64,000 nucleotides of DNA. Source: Pectobacterium carotovorum. Its GTDB lineage: Bacteria > Pseudomonadota > Gammaproteobacteria > Enterobacterales > Enterobacteriaceae. How positions within the stretch are numbered: position 1 is the first letter of the stretch; every line of letters starts with the position of its first letter. Where the stretch lies: NCBI GenBank assembly GCA_016415585.1, contig CP066552.1:496001-560000 (forward strand). The letters run 5' to 3'. Of the stretch, positions 54,301 through 62,673 are shown in pieces. The position numbers and the translations under genes are program-made. The notes beneath the pieces were generated by a model. It did not search any database. It saw nothing but the letters and a program-made list of their open reading frames with translations, and was not told the origin of the DNA.

Positions 54301-54997
54301 TATCAGGATGCGGCGAAAGCCTGGCTAGACAGCATGGTCAACGCTCTCGCGGGAATGCATACGTCAATGGTAAGTAAGGTTACTACGCCTGCGACGGTGG
54401 TACTGGCTGACGGAAATGAAGCATGCACGACAGCACCTGCGGCTTCGGCGCCTATCTTTAGTAGAAATGCGCCTCTGCCCGCACGCCTTGTCATCAATCA
54501 GTTGCTTAATGCGCCGGGAGCGGAAAAAGAGACCCGGCAATTCGCCTTTGATATTTCAGGCAGCGATGTGAGCTACGAAGCGGGGGATGCGCTCTTTCCG
54601 GGCTTTTCTGCAAGAGCGACGGGCGACAGGGGCGCAAGGTAAAAATTGGCTGTTCTTTGGCGAGCAGCGTGCCGCGACAGATTTTTACTATCGTGAGGAG
54701 TTGGAGAAACTGCAACGCGAGGGTTACCTGCATCGGTTTGATACGGCTTTTTCGCGTGACCAACGTGAGAAAATTTATGTTCAGCACCGCATGTGTGAGC
54801 AGGGGGCCGAGCTATGGCGCTGGTTAGAGAAGGGCGCACATTTTTACGTGTGTGGTGATGCCAGTCGTATGGCGAAAGATGTGGACTCGGCGCTTCGGCA
54901 GGTTGCGCAGGTTCACGGGAACATGAGCCGTGAAGACGCGGCGGCCTATATTGCCAAAATGGCACAAGACAAACGCTATGTCCGCGATGTGTACTGA
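51349..54997 (+). pseudogene. Assimilatory nitrate reductase / sulfite reductase flavoprotein (CysJ-like) fusion, broken by an internal deletion
   Basis: The first 1097 codons are open. Residues about 1-700 are a molybdopterin oxidoreductase like NasA, with an N-terminal [4Fe-4S] motif SVCPYCGVGCGV...LCTKG and the MopB domain (SRLCMASAGSGYKLSLGSDG). Residues about 855-1000 are a CysJ-type flavodoxin domain (ILILWASSTSNAESFA, FGDSNYDQFC). The FAD domain begins ([20 protein letters not shown]) but breaks near 54595. Sequence resumes one frame over at the NADPH domain ([49 protein letters not shown] end). About 190 residues of FAD and early NADP domain are missing by comparison with CysJ, and the frame is shifted. 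The intact form would be a self-contained NADPH-dependent nitrate reductase. The molybdenum part could still be made. Confidence 0.85.
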
Positions 54998-55106
54998 GTT
55001 TGCCAGTAATTTTTGCTGGTGTCGGTGTATCGCCTGATGCGTGACGTCCTTTCTAAGGTTGATGCGTTAGGTGTTTGACCACCTAACGCAACTAATGATG
55101 CGGTGA

Positions 55107-55871
55107 TTACGCCTTCGTTTGCAGGGCTTTGACAACCGCTTCGCCAAGCGCTTGAGCGGAGGCTGGGTTCTGGCCGGTGATCAACCGTCCGTCAACGACG
55201 ACTTTATTTTCGAAGATTGGGGCTTCTTCGAATATTGCGCCATCCTTTTTCAGGGCGGCTTCAAGTTCAAACGGCACAATCTTGTCGTACTGCCGGGAAG
55301 CCTCTTCTTCTGCGGTAAATCCGGTAAGACGACGGCCTTTAATCAACAGTTCGCCATTGCTGAGCTTCACATTCAGCAAGCCTGCCGGACCGTGGCAAAC
55401 GGCACTGATGATGCCGTTTTTCTCATACATTGTACGTACGATGTTAATCAGCTCAGGATTGTTGACGAAATCCCACATTGGCCCATGTCCGCCGACGAGC
55501 AGGATCGCGGTGTATTTAGCCGGATCAACGTTTGCCAGCGGGATGGAATTGGCCAATTTGTTGCGGTGTTCCGGGTTAGTCCAAAAATCCAGACTCGCGC
55601 GATCTTTGAGATCGAACCCGTCGAACGGAGGCAATCCTCCTTTCGGGCTGGCAATGTCGTAATCCAGTCCGGCTTTGTCGAAGACTTCAACCGGGTGAGT
55701 GAGCTCTGGAAACCAGAAGCCACCGACGAGGTCAGGCGTCTTTTTATCCAGACTGGAGACGACGATCAGTATCTTCTCCTCTTTCAGATTGGCCTGAGCA
55801 AAAACAGGGGAGGCTGCGGCAAACACAGCCATGGCGGCGATAAGACCAGCACAACGCTTTATTATTGACAT
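55107..55871 (-). CDS. Exported DJ-1/PfpI-family protein (HchA-like)
   Basis: 254 residues: a signal peptide cleaved near Ala25 (MAVFAAASPVFA-QA), then a DJ-1/PfpI glutamine-amidotransferase-like fold with the nucleophile Cys159 in ISAVCHGPAGLL and the GGHGPMWDF motif. Cytosolic relatives act as glyoxalase III or protein/nucleotide deglycase type enzymes; a periplasmic location suggests detoxification of reactive carbonyls there, which is inference. Divergent from a LysR regulator across 179 bp, which probably controls it. Confidence 0.88.
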   Translation of the reverse strand: MSIIKRCAGLIAAMAVFAAASPVFAQANLKEEKILIVVSSLDKKTPDLVGGFWFPELTHPVEVFDKAGLDYDIASPKGGLPPFDGFDLKDRASLDFWTNPEHRNKLANSIPLANVDPAKYTAILLVGGHGPMWDFVNNPELINIVRTMYEKNGIISAVCHGPAGLLNVKLSNGELLIKGRRLTGFTAEEEASRQYDKIVPFELEAALKKDGAIFEEAPIFENKVVVDGRLITGQNPASAQALGEAVVKALQTKA

Positions 55872-56050
55872 AAAAAACTCCTTTCAGCAGGTGGTGTCTG
55901 CCGACTATATCTGTGATAACTGATTGAAAATAGGGGGTAATAATGGGATGCATTGTTTAATAAATCGATGCAATAACTTTGTATTGGCGTGAGAAACTGT
56001 CGTAAAGTGTGTTTAATGATCCTGGTATCGCATGACGATGAGGAACCCTG

Positions 56051-56953
56051 ATGGGGCAATCTGATAGCTTTGATGGACTGGCAGAATTTCTGGCGATAGC
56101 GAAACGATTGAGCATTCGCAAAGCAGCGCTCGATCTGGGTAAGACGCCGGGCTCGGTGAGTCTGTCGCTCCAGAAACTGGAGCATCGCCTCGGCGTGCTA
56201 CTTTTCCATCGAACGACGCGCAAAATGGCATTGACGGAAGCAGGAGAAGACCTGCTGCTGAGAATTGGGCCCGCGGCACACGTTATCGCAACGGGTTTTG
56301 AAGATGTGGCTCAATCGGCAAAAAAGCCCTCGGGGACGTTGAAGCTGATCGTAGAACGTTTGGCATTGCCTCATGTTATCGAACCCCTCATACCTGCATT
56401 TCGTCAGGCGTGGCCGAATTTGAATATCGATATCACGGTGAGTAATCGTCACGATAATTTCGTCTCCGAAGGCTACGATGCTGGCATTATGATCGGTTCA
56501 TACATCGAACAGGATATGATTGCAGTACGGCTCTCACCGCCATTTAAGTGGGCGGTATTTGGTTCGCCAGACTATTTCAAAGCGAGCGGTAAGCCTAAAG
56601 CGACGCGCGATCTGGTGCATCACGAATGTATTCGCTTTCGTCGCCCTGAAAAGGGAGATATCTATCGGTGGGAGTTTGTCGAAAATAAAGAAAGTGTAAG
56701 AGTTGAGCCGACCGGCACAATTACCGTGAACGATGGTGAGCTAATGCGTAGCCTCGCGGTCAGGGGCGTTGGGCTTATTTACTCATCCACCTTCCATACC
56801 TCACGCGAACTGGCAAATGGCACGCTGGAAGCGGCGTTACTCGATCTCTCGCCGGGCAACGACAGCCTCTTTCTTTATTTCTCCAGAGCCGCGAGGAATC
56901 AACCCAAATTACGCGCGTTTATCGACGTGTGTTCACAGATAATTAAGACGTGA
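56051..56953 (+). CDS. LysR-family regulator divergent from the DJ-1/PfpI gene
   Basis: 300 residues: N-terminal winged helix-turn-helix (RLSIRKAALDLGKTPGSVSL) and a periplasmic-binding-like effector domain (LKLIVERLALPHVIEPLIPA). It resembles the AaeR/DsdC-like group of single-target LysR proteins that regulate a divergent gene. A GAGGA ribosome site precedes the ATG. Inducer unknown. Confidence 0.87.
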   Translation: MGQSDSFDGLAEFLAIAKRLSIRKAALDLGKTPGSVSLSLQKLEHRLGVLLFHRTTRKMALTEAGEDLLLRIGPAAHVIATGFEDVAQSAKKPSGTLKLIVERLALPHVIEPLIPAFRQAWPNLNIDITVSNRHDNFVSEGYDAGIMIGSYIEQDMIAVRLSPPFKWAVFGSPDYFKASGKPKATRDLVHHECIRFRRPEKGDIYRWEFVENKESVRVEPTGTITVNDGELMRSLAVRGVGLIYSSTFHTSRELANGTLEAALLDLSPGNDSLFLYFSRAARNQPKLRAFIDVCSQIIKT

Positions 56954-57070
56954 ATATGTTTCTCCAAATCGTTGCGCTGTGAAAATAACGCTACAAAGCG
57001 CCCCTTTTCAGGGGGCGGGAGTGCGATCACTTAATTTCAATGTTGACCTTATGCTCTTCCCACGTCGATT

Positions 57071-57093
57071 TATACAATCCTGAATCTCTGCGG
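57071..57093. repeat. 23-bp exact copy of the phospho-beta-glucosidase promoter segment
   Basis: Identical to 50818-50840 in the same orientation (starts TATACAATCC, ends ATCTCTGCGG). Neither flank is alike. It marks the point where the IS1 InsA reading frame stops resembling its family. Confidence 0.85.
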
Positions 57094-57094
57094 A

Positions 57095-57193
57095 CGTGAT
57101 TGGCTTATACTTGTCATGGTCTTTAGGGTTATGACCATGGTGATAAACCTGATCAGACTGACAACAGGGACAACTAATATTAACGCTGACCAT
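57095..57193 (-). mobile_element. IS1-family InsA remnant
   Basis: The minus strand reads MVSVNISCPCCQSDQVYHHG followed by HNPKDHDKYKP, the N-terminal zinc-finger segment of IS1 InsA (E. coli MASVSISCPSC). The match ends after about 31 codons, and the frame runs on through the 23-bp repeat to a stop at 57008. No InsB and no recognisable terminal inverted repeat were found, so it is a dead fragment. Confidence 0.7.
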
Positions 57194-57272
57194 GAGAGAA
57201 TCTCAAAGCAAGCATTATATGCCAGGCTAAACTAATTGAAGGCATCGTCATGATGTTTTCTAGGTTTAAATA

Positions 57273-57734
57273 TTAGTTTGGTATGACGGGCTGTAGGAAA
57301 AGCGCTTTTTCTGCTTCTCTACGACGCACAAGCCCTTTTACAACTTGTCCACCAGCTTTGTTCCAGCGTAGAAACTGAGCTGCAGCGGCGTCATACTCTC
57401 TTTGGTTTAGCAGGCGTAGTAATGTCGATGCCTTCAGATTTCCTACTCCTAGGTTGTAAGTAAATGATGTTAATGCACCAAATTGATTTTCGTTGAGATC
57501 AACGTTCACATAGTGCTGAACACCTGTTTCCGCTGTCTTTAAGTCCTGCTGTAACAGCAAGTCAGCCTCTTGAGAGGTAATTCCATTATCAAAATTCTCA
57601 TTTGGTAATATTAAATGACCATATCCAATGGTCCATTTACCTGCTGTATCAAGATACTTTGTTAATCTCAGACCTTCAAAGCTCTTAATCAGATTAAAAC
57701 CAGCGTCGTTGATTTTTTCTGGGATATTAGCCAT
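57273..57734 (-). CDS. T4-type phage lysozyme (GH24 endolysin)
   Basis: 153 residues that cleave peptidoglycan between MurNAc and GlcNAc. The catalytic triad has exact T4 spacing: Glu20 (SFEGLRL), Asp29 (KYLDTAG), Thr35 (WTIGYGH). ALTSFTYNLGVGNLKASTLL and RREAEKALF are also typical. There is no signal peptide or SAR anchor, so release would need a holin; none lies nearby. AT-rich surroundings and the adjacent IS remnant indicate a prophage-derived orphan, or a domesticated lysozyme. Confidence 0.9.
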   Translation of the reverse strand: MANIPEKINDAGFNLIKSFEGLRLTKYLDTAGKWTIGYGHLILPNENFDNGITSQEADLLLQQDLKTAETGVQHYVNVDLNENQFGALTSFTYNLGVGNLKASTLLRLLNQREYDAAAAQFLRWNKAGGQVVKGLVRRREAEKALFLQPVIPN

Positions 57735-57938
57735 TTTTTCCTCTTGTATTATAAGGGGGGCGAAATTGGTATTTCATCAATTAATTGCGTGATGCATTTA
57801 GTCGCTTGATTGCTGTGAGCTGCATTTATACATTGATTTTCTGGCTATTTTAAATTTTAATTTGTCTTAATTATGATTTGCTATAAACAATAATGTAATT
57901 TATTTTTTATAAGTTAATGGAATTAATCTCTGTTGCTT

Positions 57939-58131
57939 TATACCGTCATGCTTCAAGCCGCATGTGCGTTGGCTACGTTCATTACTCGGCTCATTCATGA
58001 GCCTCGCCCCGTTGGGGCCGCTGCTTGCTGCATTATTCGGTCTTATGGCCTCACCCCTTCGGGGTCAGCGCAAGCGCTGTTCAAAAACGCCTCGCCGTTT
58101 TTGTCCTGCAACTCGAATTATTTAGGGTATA
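57939..58131. repeat. Dispersed intergenic repeat, copy R5 (long form)
   Basis: Begins TATACCGTCATGCTTCAAGC and ends CAACTCGAATTATTTAGGGT. It shares with R1 the CCTCGCCCCGTTGGGGCCGC, ATTCGGYCTTATGGCCTCAC and CCCCTTCGGGGTCAGCGCAR modules. The surrounding gap 57735-58432 is AT-rich, and I see no gene in it. Confidence 0.88.
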
Positions 58132-58432
58132 CATGGGTAAACTTAATGTTATGGTCGTTTATTTTAATTTAAAAATCTATTTTTAGACGGTTCTGATGTT
58201 TTTGTGAATTTTTTGCCATGATGGTATTTTTCTAATGAAATACTTTATCGATAACGATAGTCATGTTTCTTGGTTTTAACTGGGACTATTTTGTCAGTAT
58301 ATGTGGGTAAATCTTACTATGTATATAAGGTAAGCGGCGTATGCCAAACGAGGTAATGACGCCAATGAGTAGAGCATCTACTTTTCAATGAACGCACCGA
58401 TGACTTTTCATGCAATTCAATCAGTAGCATCG

Positions 58433-58705
58433 TTAACAAATACGAGTTTTTTCAAAAAATCCCCTGCCGTCATTTTTGCAAACACCGTAATATTTTTCAC
58501 TATAGTCAATTAAAATAAAAGAACAATCCTGCCCATTTCCAAAACCAAAGCTACTTCTGCGAACACCATTCCAAAACCCGCTGTAATTCCACTGTAAATC
58601 CATCCACCCTATTTCACGTTTTTTGCCATTGGAATAGAGTCTCTGTGCTGCGGCAACATCCGCAGCCGGGCTTGGAACCCCGAACCTCTCAAGACTGAAA
58701 AACAC
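58433..58705 (-). CDS. Uncertain small ORF, possibly a phage-derived fragment
   Basis: 90 codons from a GTG, without a ribosome site, in the left arm of a large inverted repeat. SPAADVAAAQRLYSNGKKRE and an aromatic-rich middle (WMDLQWNYSGFWNGV) look protein-like, but I recognise no family. It may be the remainder of a truncated gene rather than an expressed protein. Confidence 0.3.
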   Translation of the reverse strand: MFFSLERFGVPSPAADVAAAQRLYSNGKKREIGWMDLQWNYSGFWNGVRRSSFGFGNGQDCSFILIDYSEKYYGVCKNDGRGFFEKTRIC

Positions 58706-58799
58706 TTTGTTTTTTCAGGGGCTGCGTGCACACTCTTTACGGTGACGCAGGCAGGGCAACCGCAAGGTTGACCGGTCTTCTTGAGAGCCGGGGTTCCAA
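58672..58799. repeat. Large imperfect inverted repeat with nested hairpin
   Basis: Left arm 58672-58694 (TTGGAACCCCG...CTCTCAAGA) and right arm 58780-58799 (TCTTGAGAG...CGGGGTTCCAA) are complementary apart from two or three extra bases. Inside is a second hairpin CTGAAAAA...TTTTTTCAG (58695-58718) and a GC-rich segment. A further CACCAC/GTGGTG pair follows before the gene at 58868. It could be a structured RNA or a phage control region. Confidence 0.6.
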
Positions 58800-58867
58800 T
58801 CCTGTCTGTGTCACCACCCGAATTTGGAACCTTGTGTGGTGGCGAACTTAATTATCTCAAGGACAAA

Positions 58868-59209
58868 ATGACCATGACGGACACTCACGCCACACCTGCA
58901 GACAGCACCATTACCATTTTCCGCGATCTGATCGCCAGCCTGCCTTTCGCGCAGTTAGATGACGTTCAGCTCTGTGACCTCGGCGCGATTGCCGCCGAAT
59001 CGGTTGAAGGCCTGTGCTACGGCCTGCATTACCTCGGCGATACGCTGCAAAATGACGTTGAACTGCCACAAGAAAGCCTCAGCCAGCTCGGCGCCTGCCT
59101 CAACGCCACCGCGCACCTGATTCCCGCGCTACTGGAAATATGCGAACAGGCGGAACGCCATGTGCGTACAGCAACAGCAGTGGATGATGCACGTCTTACC
59201 ACGCAGTAA
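58868..59209 (+). CDS. Small protein of unknown function, phage-element type context
   Basis: 113 residues from ATG at 58868, preceded by AAGGA. Mostly amphipathic helices, acidic, Ala/Leu-rich (FRDLIASLPFAQLDDVQLCD, AAESVEGLCYGLHYLGDTLQ). No signal peptide or transmembrane helix. GC content is much higher than in the flanking AT-rich DNA, suggesting a separate origin. I do not recognise a named family; similar short proteins occur in enterobacterial prophage-like elements as far as I recall. Possibly controlled by the inverted repeat just upstream. Confidence 0.6.
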   Translation: MTMTDTHATPADSTITIFRDLIASLPFAQLDDVQLCDLGAIAAESVEGLCYGLHYLGDTLQNDVELPQESLSQLGACLNATAHLIPALLEICEQAERHVRTATAVDDARLTTQ

Positions 59210-59518
59210 AAACAATACGTTATGAAATTTAGGGTTATGATTTTTTACCCTACCCCAGCCCTCCCCTGTACAAGGGGAGGAAATAACATCAGCAAAGCAG
59301 AATTACTCTGACAGGCAGTGCCCAAGCTCTCTTCACGCATCACCTTCAGATCCGCTAAAGCTAAAAATAAGAAAAAATTAATTAGTGACGCGACCTGTAT
59401 TTTTTCTGAAGTTAGCCGACTATTCTGACACCAGTTAGCGAGGTCGTAGTCAGCGAGATGAGATAGACTAACGCTTCATATTTCGACGACATTCACCTAG
59501 CAGCGCAGGCAAACTCAC
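59210..59518. other. Gene-free gap before the LysR gene
   Basis: 309 bp. It contains a small CCTCCCCTTG-type palindrome (CCTCCCCTGTACAAGGGGAGG, about 59262-59281) that could terminate the upstream gene; otherwise nothing recognisable. Confidence 0.55.
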
Positions 59519-60514
59519 ATGGTTAAACGCACAGTGTCCGCCAATAAATCGATCGATATGTACGCCGTCTATGTTTTTGTGACGATGGCGGAAGCAGGTA
59601 GCATGACGGCAGCAGCCGCACGGTTAGGCCTGACACCTTCTGCCATTTCGCAGACGATTCGGTTATTGGAAGAAGATTTTGGCGTCAAATTGGTTAACCG
59701 GGCCCGCCGCCCCTTTGTCCTGACGCCCTACGGCATTGCGTTGAAAAACCGTGGAGAAATCCTGACGGAGGAGATCGCAAACCTGAAGGCACAGGTGTTG
59801 GAGGCGGGAAAAGGGATCAAACCCGACTTGCGTATCGGCTTGGTCGATTCCTTTGCCATCACCTGTGGTTCGGTGTTTACCAAGAGTTTGATGAAGAGTT
59901 CATCGCAGTTGCTGATTCGCACCGGGCTTAGCCCGCAGCAGGGAGAAGCGTTAATGCGCCGCGAGCTGGATCTGATCGTTACCAGCGATCCGTTGATCGA
60001 CAGCGATAGCGTGGTGCGTCATCAGCTGTTTTCCGAAGGCTACTTCATCATTACGCCGCCGGATTACCGCAAACGCATCAAAACGGTTGAGGATATTCGC
60101 GAGCTTTCCACCGCACTGCCGCTGGTGCGCTTTAACCGGAACTCGCAGATTGGGATGCAGATTGAGCGTTATCTGCGCCGTATTGATATCCGCGTGCCGA
60201 ACATGCTCGAATTTGATAATGCGGATACCTTAACGTCGATGGTGGCGGCAGGTATCGGTTGGGCGGTAACCACCCCGCTCAGTTTCCTGCAATCCGTTGC
60301 ACATTCCCGCGAGGTGCTAACGCATATGCCGGAACCAGTGAATATCAAGCGCTCGCTTTATATTGTCGGGCATCGTGATGAATACAGCGCATTCTTTGAA
60401 GAAGCATGTGATGTCACACATGACATTATTAAAACCGTATTTATTCCGAAGCTGAAAACGCTAAACCGTGGGATAGAAAAGCTGGTTGAGATCAGCCCGG
60501 ATAATACGGAATAG
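59519..60514 (+). CDS. LysR-family regulator upstream of the second aspartase gene
   Basis: 331 residues: helix-turn-helix AGSMTAAAARLGLTPSAISQ, hinge and effector-binding domain (LRIGLVDSFAITCGSVFTKS). Same direction as aspA copy 2, 357 bp upstream, and no other gene lies between, so it may regulate that gene; this is inference from position only. The ribosome site is weak. Repeat R6 separates them. Confidence 0.87.
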   Translation: MVKRTVSANKSIDMYAVYVFVTMAEAGSMTAAAARLGLTPSAISQTIRLLEEDFGVKLVNRARRPFVLTPYGIALKNRGEILTEEIANLKAQVLEAGKGIKPDLRIGLVDSFAITCGSVFTKSLMKSSSQLLIRTGLSPQQGEALMRRELDLIVTSDPLIDSDSVVRHQLFSEGYFIITPPDYRKRIKTVEDIRELSTALPLVRFNRNSQIGMQIERYLRRIDIRVPNMLEFDNADTLTSMVAAGIGWAVTTPLSFLQSVAHSREVLTHMPEPVNIKRSLYIVGHRDEYSAFFEEACDVTHDIIKTVFIPKLKTLNRGIEKLVEISPDNTE

Positions 60515-60524
60515 CCATTAGGGA

Positions 60525-60634
<110 letters not shown>

Positions 60635-60871
60635 ACTATTAACGATTGGGAGACAGAAAAATGGAGGAATATATTCACCAATAGCTATTTAACGATGCTA
60701 ATTCAATGTTCGTCTCCCCGAGAACGCTTTTTAGTCATGATTTTATCAAAATCGTGATGGGTTGGTGTTACCTGAAAATCAAAAACCAGGAAAGACAAAC
60801 CCTAAAAAATCATAGTTTTAATATTGAAAACGATGCTATGTACATCGAACAAGAAAAAAGGAAGAGGAACC

Positions 60872-62311
60872 ATGTCAACGAATATCCGTATTGAAGAAGA
60901 CCTGTTAGGCACCCGTGAAGTTCCTGCTGATGCGTATTATGGTATCCATACGCTGCGTGCGATTGAAAACTTTTATATCAGCAATAGTACCATCAGCGAT
61001 ATTCCAGAATTCGTTCGTGCCATGGTCATGGTAAAAAAAGCAGCCGCGCTGGCAAACAAAGAATTACAAACTATCCCACGTAAAATTGCCGATACCATCC
61101 TGCAAGCCTGTGATGAAGTACTGAATAACGGTAAATGCCTGGATCAATTCCCTGTCGATGTCTATCAGGGTGGTGCGGGTACGTCAGTCAACATGAACAC
61201 CAACGAAGTGCTGGCGAATATCGGTTTGGAACTGATGGGTCACCAGAAAGGTGAATACCAATACCTGAACCCGAACGACCATCTGAACAAATGCCAGTCC
61301 ACCAACGATGCCTATCCGACTGGCTTCCGTATTGCAGTGTACACCTCCATCCTGAAATTGGTCGAAGCGATTACCCAGTTGAGTGATGGCTTTGAGCGCA
61401 AAGCGAAAGAGTTCGAAAACATTCTGAAAATGGGCCGTACCCAGTTGCAGGACGCCGTACCGATGACGCTCGGTCAGGAATTCCACGCGTTCAACGTGCT
61501 GCTGAAAGAAGAAAATCGTAACCTGCTGCGCACTGCTGAACTGCTGCTGGAAGTGAACCTTGGCGCTACCGCCATCGGGACGCGCCTAAATACGCCGGAT
61601 GAGTACCAGAAACTGGCCGTTCAACATCTGGCGAAAGTCAGCGGCTTGCCTTGCGTACCCGCTGAAGACCTGATCGAAGCCACTTCCGACTGCGGTGCTT
61701 ACGTGATGATGCACAGCGCCCTGAAACGCGTCGCGGTTAAAATGTCGAAGGTCTGTAACGACCTGCGCCTGTTGTCTTCCGGCCCGCGCACTGGCCTGAA
61801 CGAAATCAACCTGCCGGAACTGCAGGCGGGATCGTCCATCATGCCAGCCAAAGTTAACCCTGTCGTACCAGAAGTGGTCAATCAGGTGTGCTTTAAAGTC
61901 ATCGGTAACGATACCTGCGTCACCATGGCGGCAGAAGCGGGTCAGTTGCAGCTGAACGTGATGGAACCGGTTATCGGACAGGCCATGTTCGAATCTATCC
62001 AGATTCTGTCTAATGCCTGCTATAACCTGCTGGAAAAATGCGTCAACGGCATTACTGCTAACAAAGAAGTGTGTGAAGCTTACGTCTTCAACTCTATCGG
62101 TATCGTGACCTACCTGAACCCATTCATTGGCCACCACAACGGCGATATCGTTGGGAAAATCTGTGCCGAAACCGGTAAGAGCGTACGTGAAGTGGTACTG
62201 GAGCGCGGCCTGCTGACCGAAGAACAGTTGGACGACATTTTCTCCATCCAGAACCTGATGCACCCAGCTTACAAAGCCAAACGTTATACTGACGAAAACG
62301 AAGCCGTATAA
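60872..62311 (+). CDS. Aspartate ammonia-lyase (aspartase), copy 2
   Basis: 479 residues, same length as the aspA product at 9402-10841, with about 44 substitutions by hand count (roughly 91% identity), most conservative and clustered in residues 160-220 and 245-300. Signature loop [11 protein letters not shown] and the other active-site segments are unchanged, so it should convert aspartate to fumarate and ammonia. The ATG at 60872 follows GGAAGAGG; the 16-codon upstream extension is rejected. It stands alone beside a LysR gene rather than dcuA, suggesting separate control and a paralogous or transferred origin. Confidence 0.95.
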   Translation: MSTNIRIEEDLLGTREVPADAYYGIHTLRAIENFYISNSTISDIPEFVRAMVMVKKAAALANKELQTIPRKIADTILQACDEVLNNGKCLDQFPVDVYQGGAGTSVNMNTNEVLANIGLELMGHQKGEYQYLNPNDHLNKCQSTNDAYPTGFRIAVYTSILKLVEAITQLSDGFERKAKEFENILKMGRTQLQDAVPMTLGQEFHAFNVLLKEENRNLLRTAELLLEVNLGATAIGTRLNTPDEYQKLAVQHLAKVSGLPCVPAEDLIEATSDCGAYVMMHSALKRVAVKMSKVCNDLRLLSSGPRTGLNEINLPELQAGSSIMPAKVNPVVPEVVNQVCFKVIGNDTCVTMAAEAGQLQLNVMEPVIGQAMFESIQILSNACYNLLEKCVNGITANKEVCEAYVFNSIGIVTYLNPFIGHHNGDIVGKICAETGKSVREVVLERGLLTEEQLDDIFSIQNLMHPAYKAKRYTDENEAV

Positions 62312-62331
62312 TTTTCGTTTTCTGCCTCGCT

Positions 62332-62359
62332 GGCCCGAAGGAAATTTCGGGCCTTTTTT
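62332..62359 (+). terminator. Terminator of aspA copy 2
   Basis: GGCCCGAA / TTCGGGCC followed by six T. The following gap to 62673 contains no recognisable gene. Confidence 0.9.
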
Positions 62360-62673
62360 GCCCACGATTTATGGTGTGGCGATGTTATTGTTGCCCACTT
62401 AAATACTGGCATCGCAGATATACTGCGGCATATTCCTCATTGCGCCTCCCCCCTAAAAATAAATTTCCAATTCAACCCCTTATATTATTTGAATAATTGA
62501 GAATTTAGACCAAAACTAGATCATCACAAAAATAATATGGGACACATTACCTGCAATACGCGGTTTGTTTACCTGACGTTAGACTTGTTTTTCCCACAAT
62601 GTGCAAACGGACAAGCCTTGTGCTTCTTTCAGAAGGCTTATTTTTATCAATTTGGCGGTATTTGGGTAAAAGG

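Noticed and set aside
55119..55868. 249-codon frame antisense to the DJ-1/PfpI gene
   Set aside because: The sense frame has a signal peptide and catalytic motif; the antisense translation has no recognisable domain.
61586..62365. 259-codon frame antisense to the second aspartase gene
   Set aside because: A comparable antisense frame occurs against the first aspartase gene; it follows from codon bias and has no start signal.
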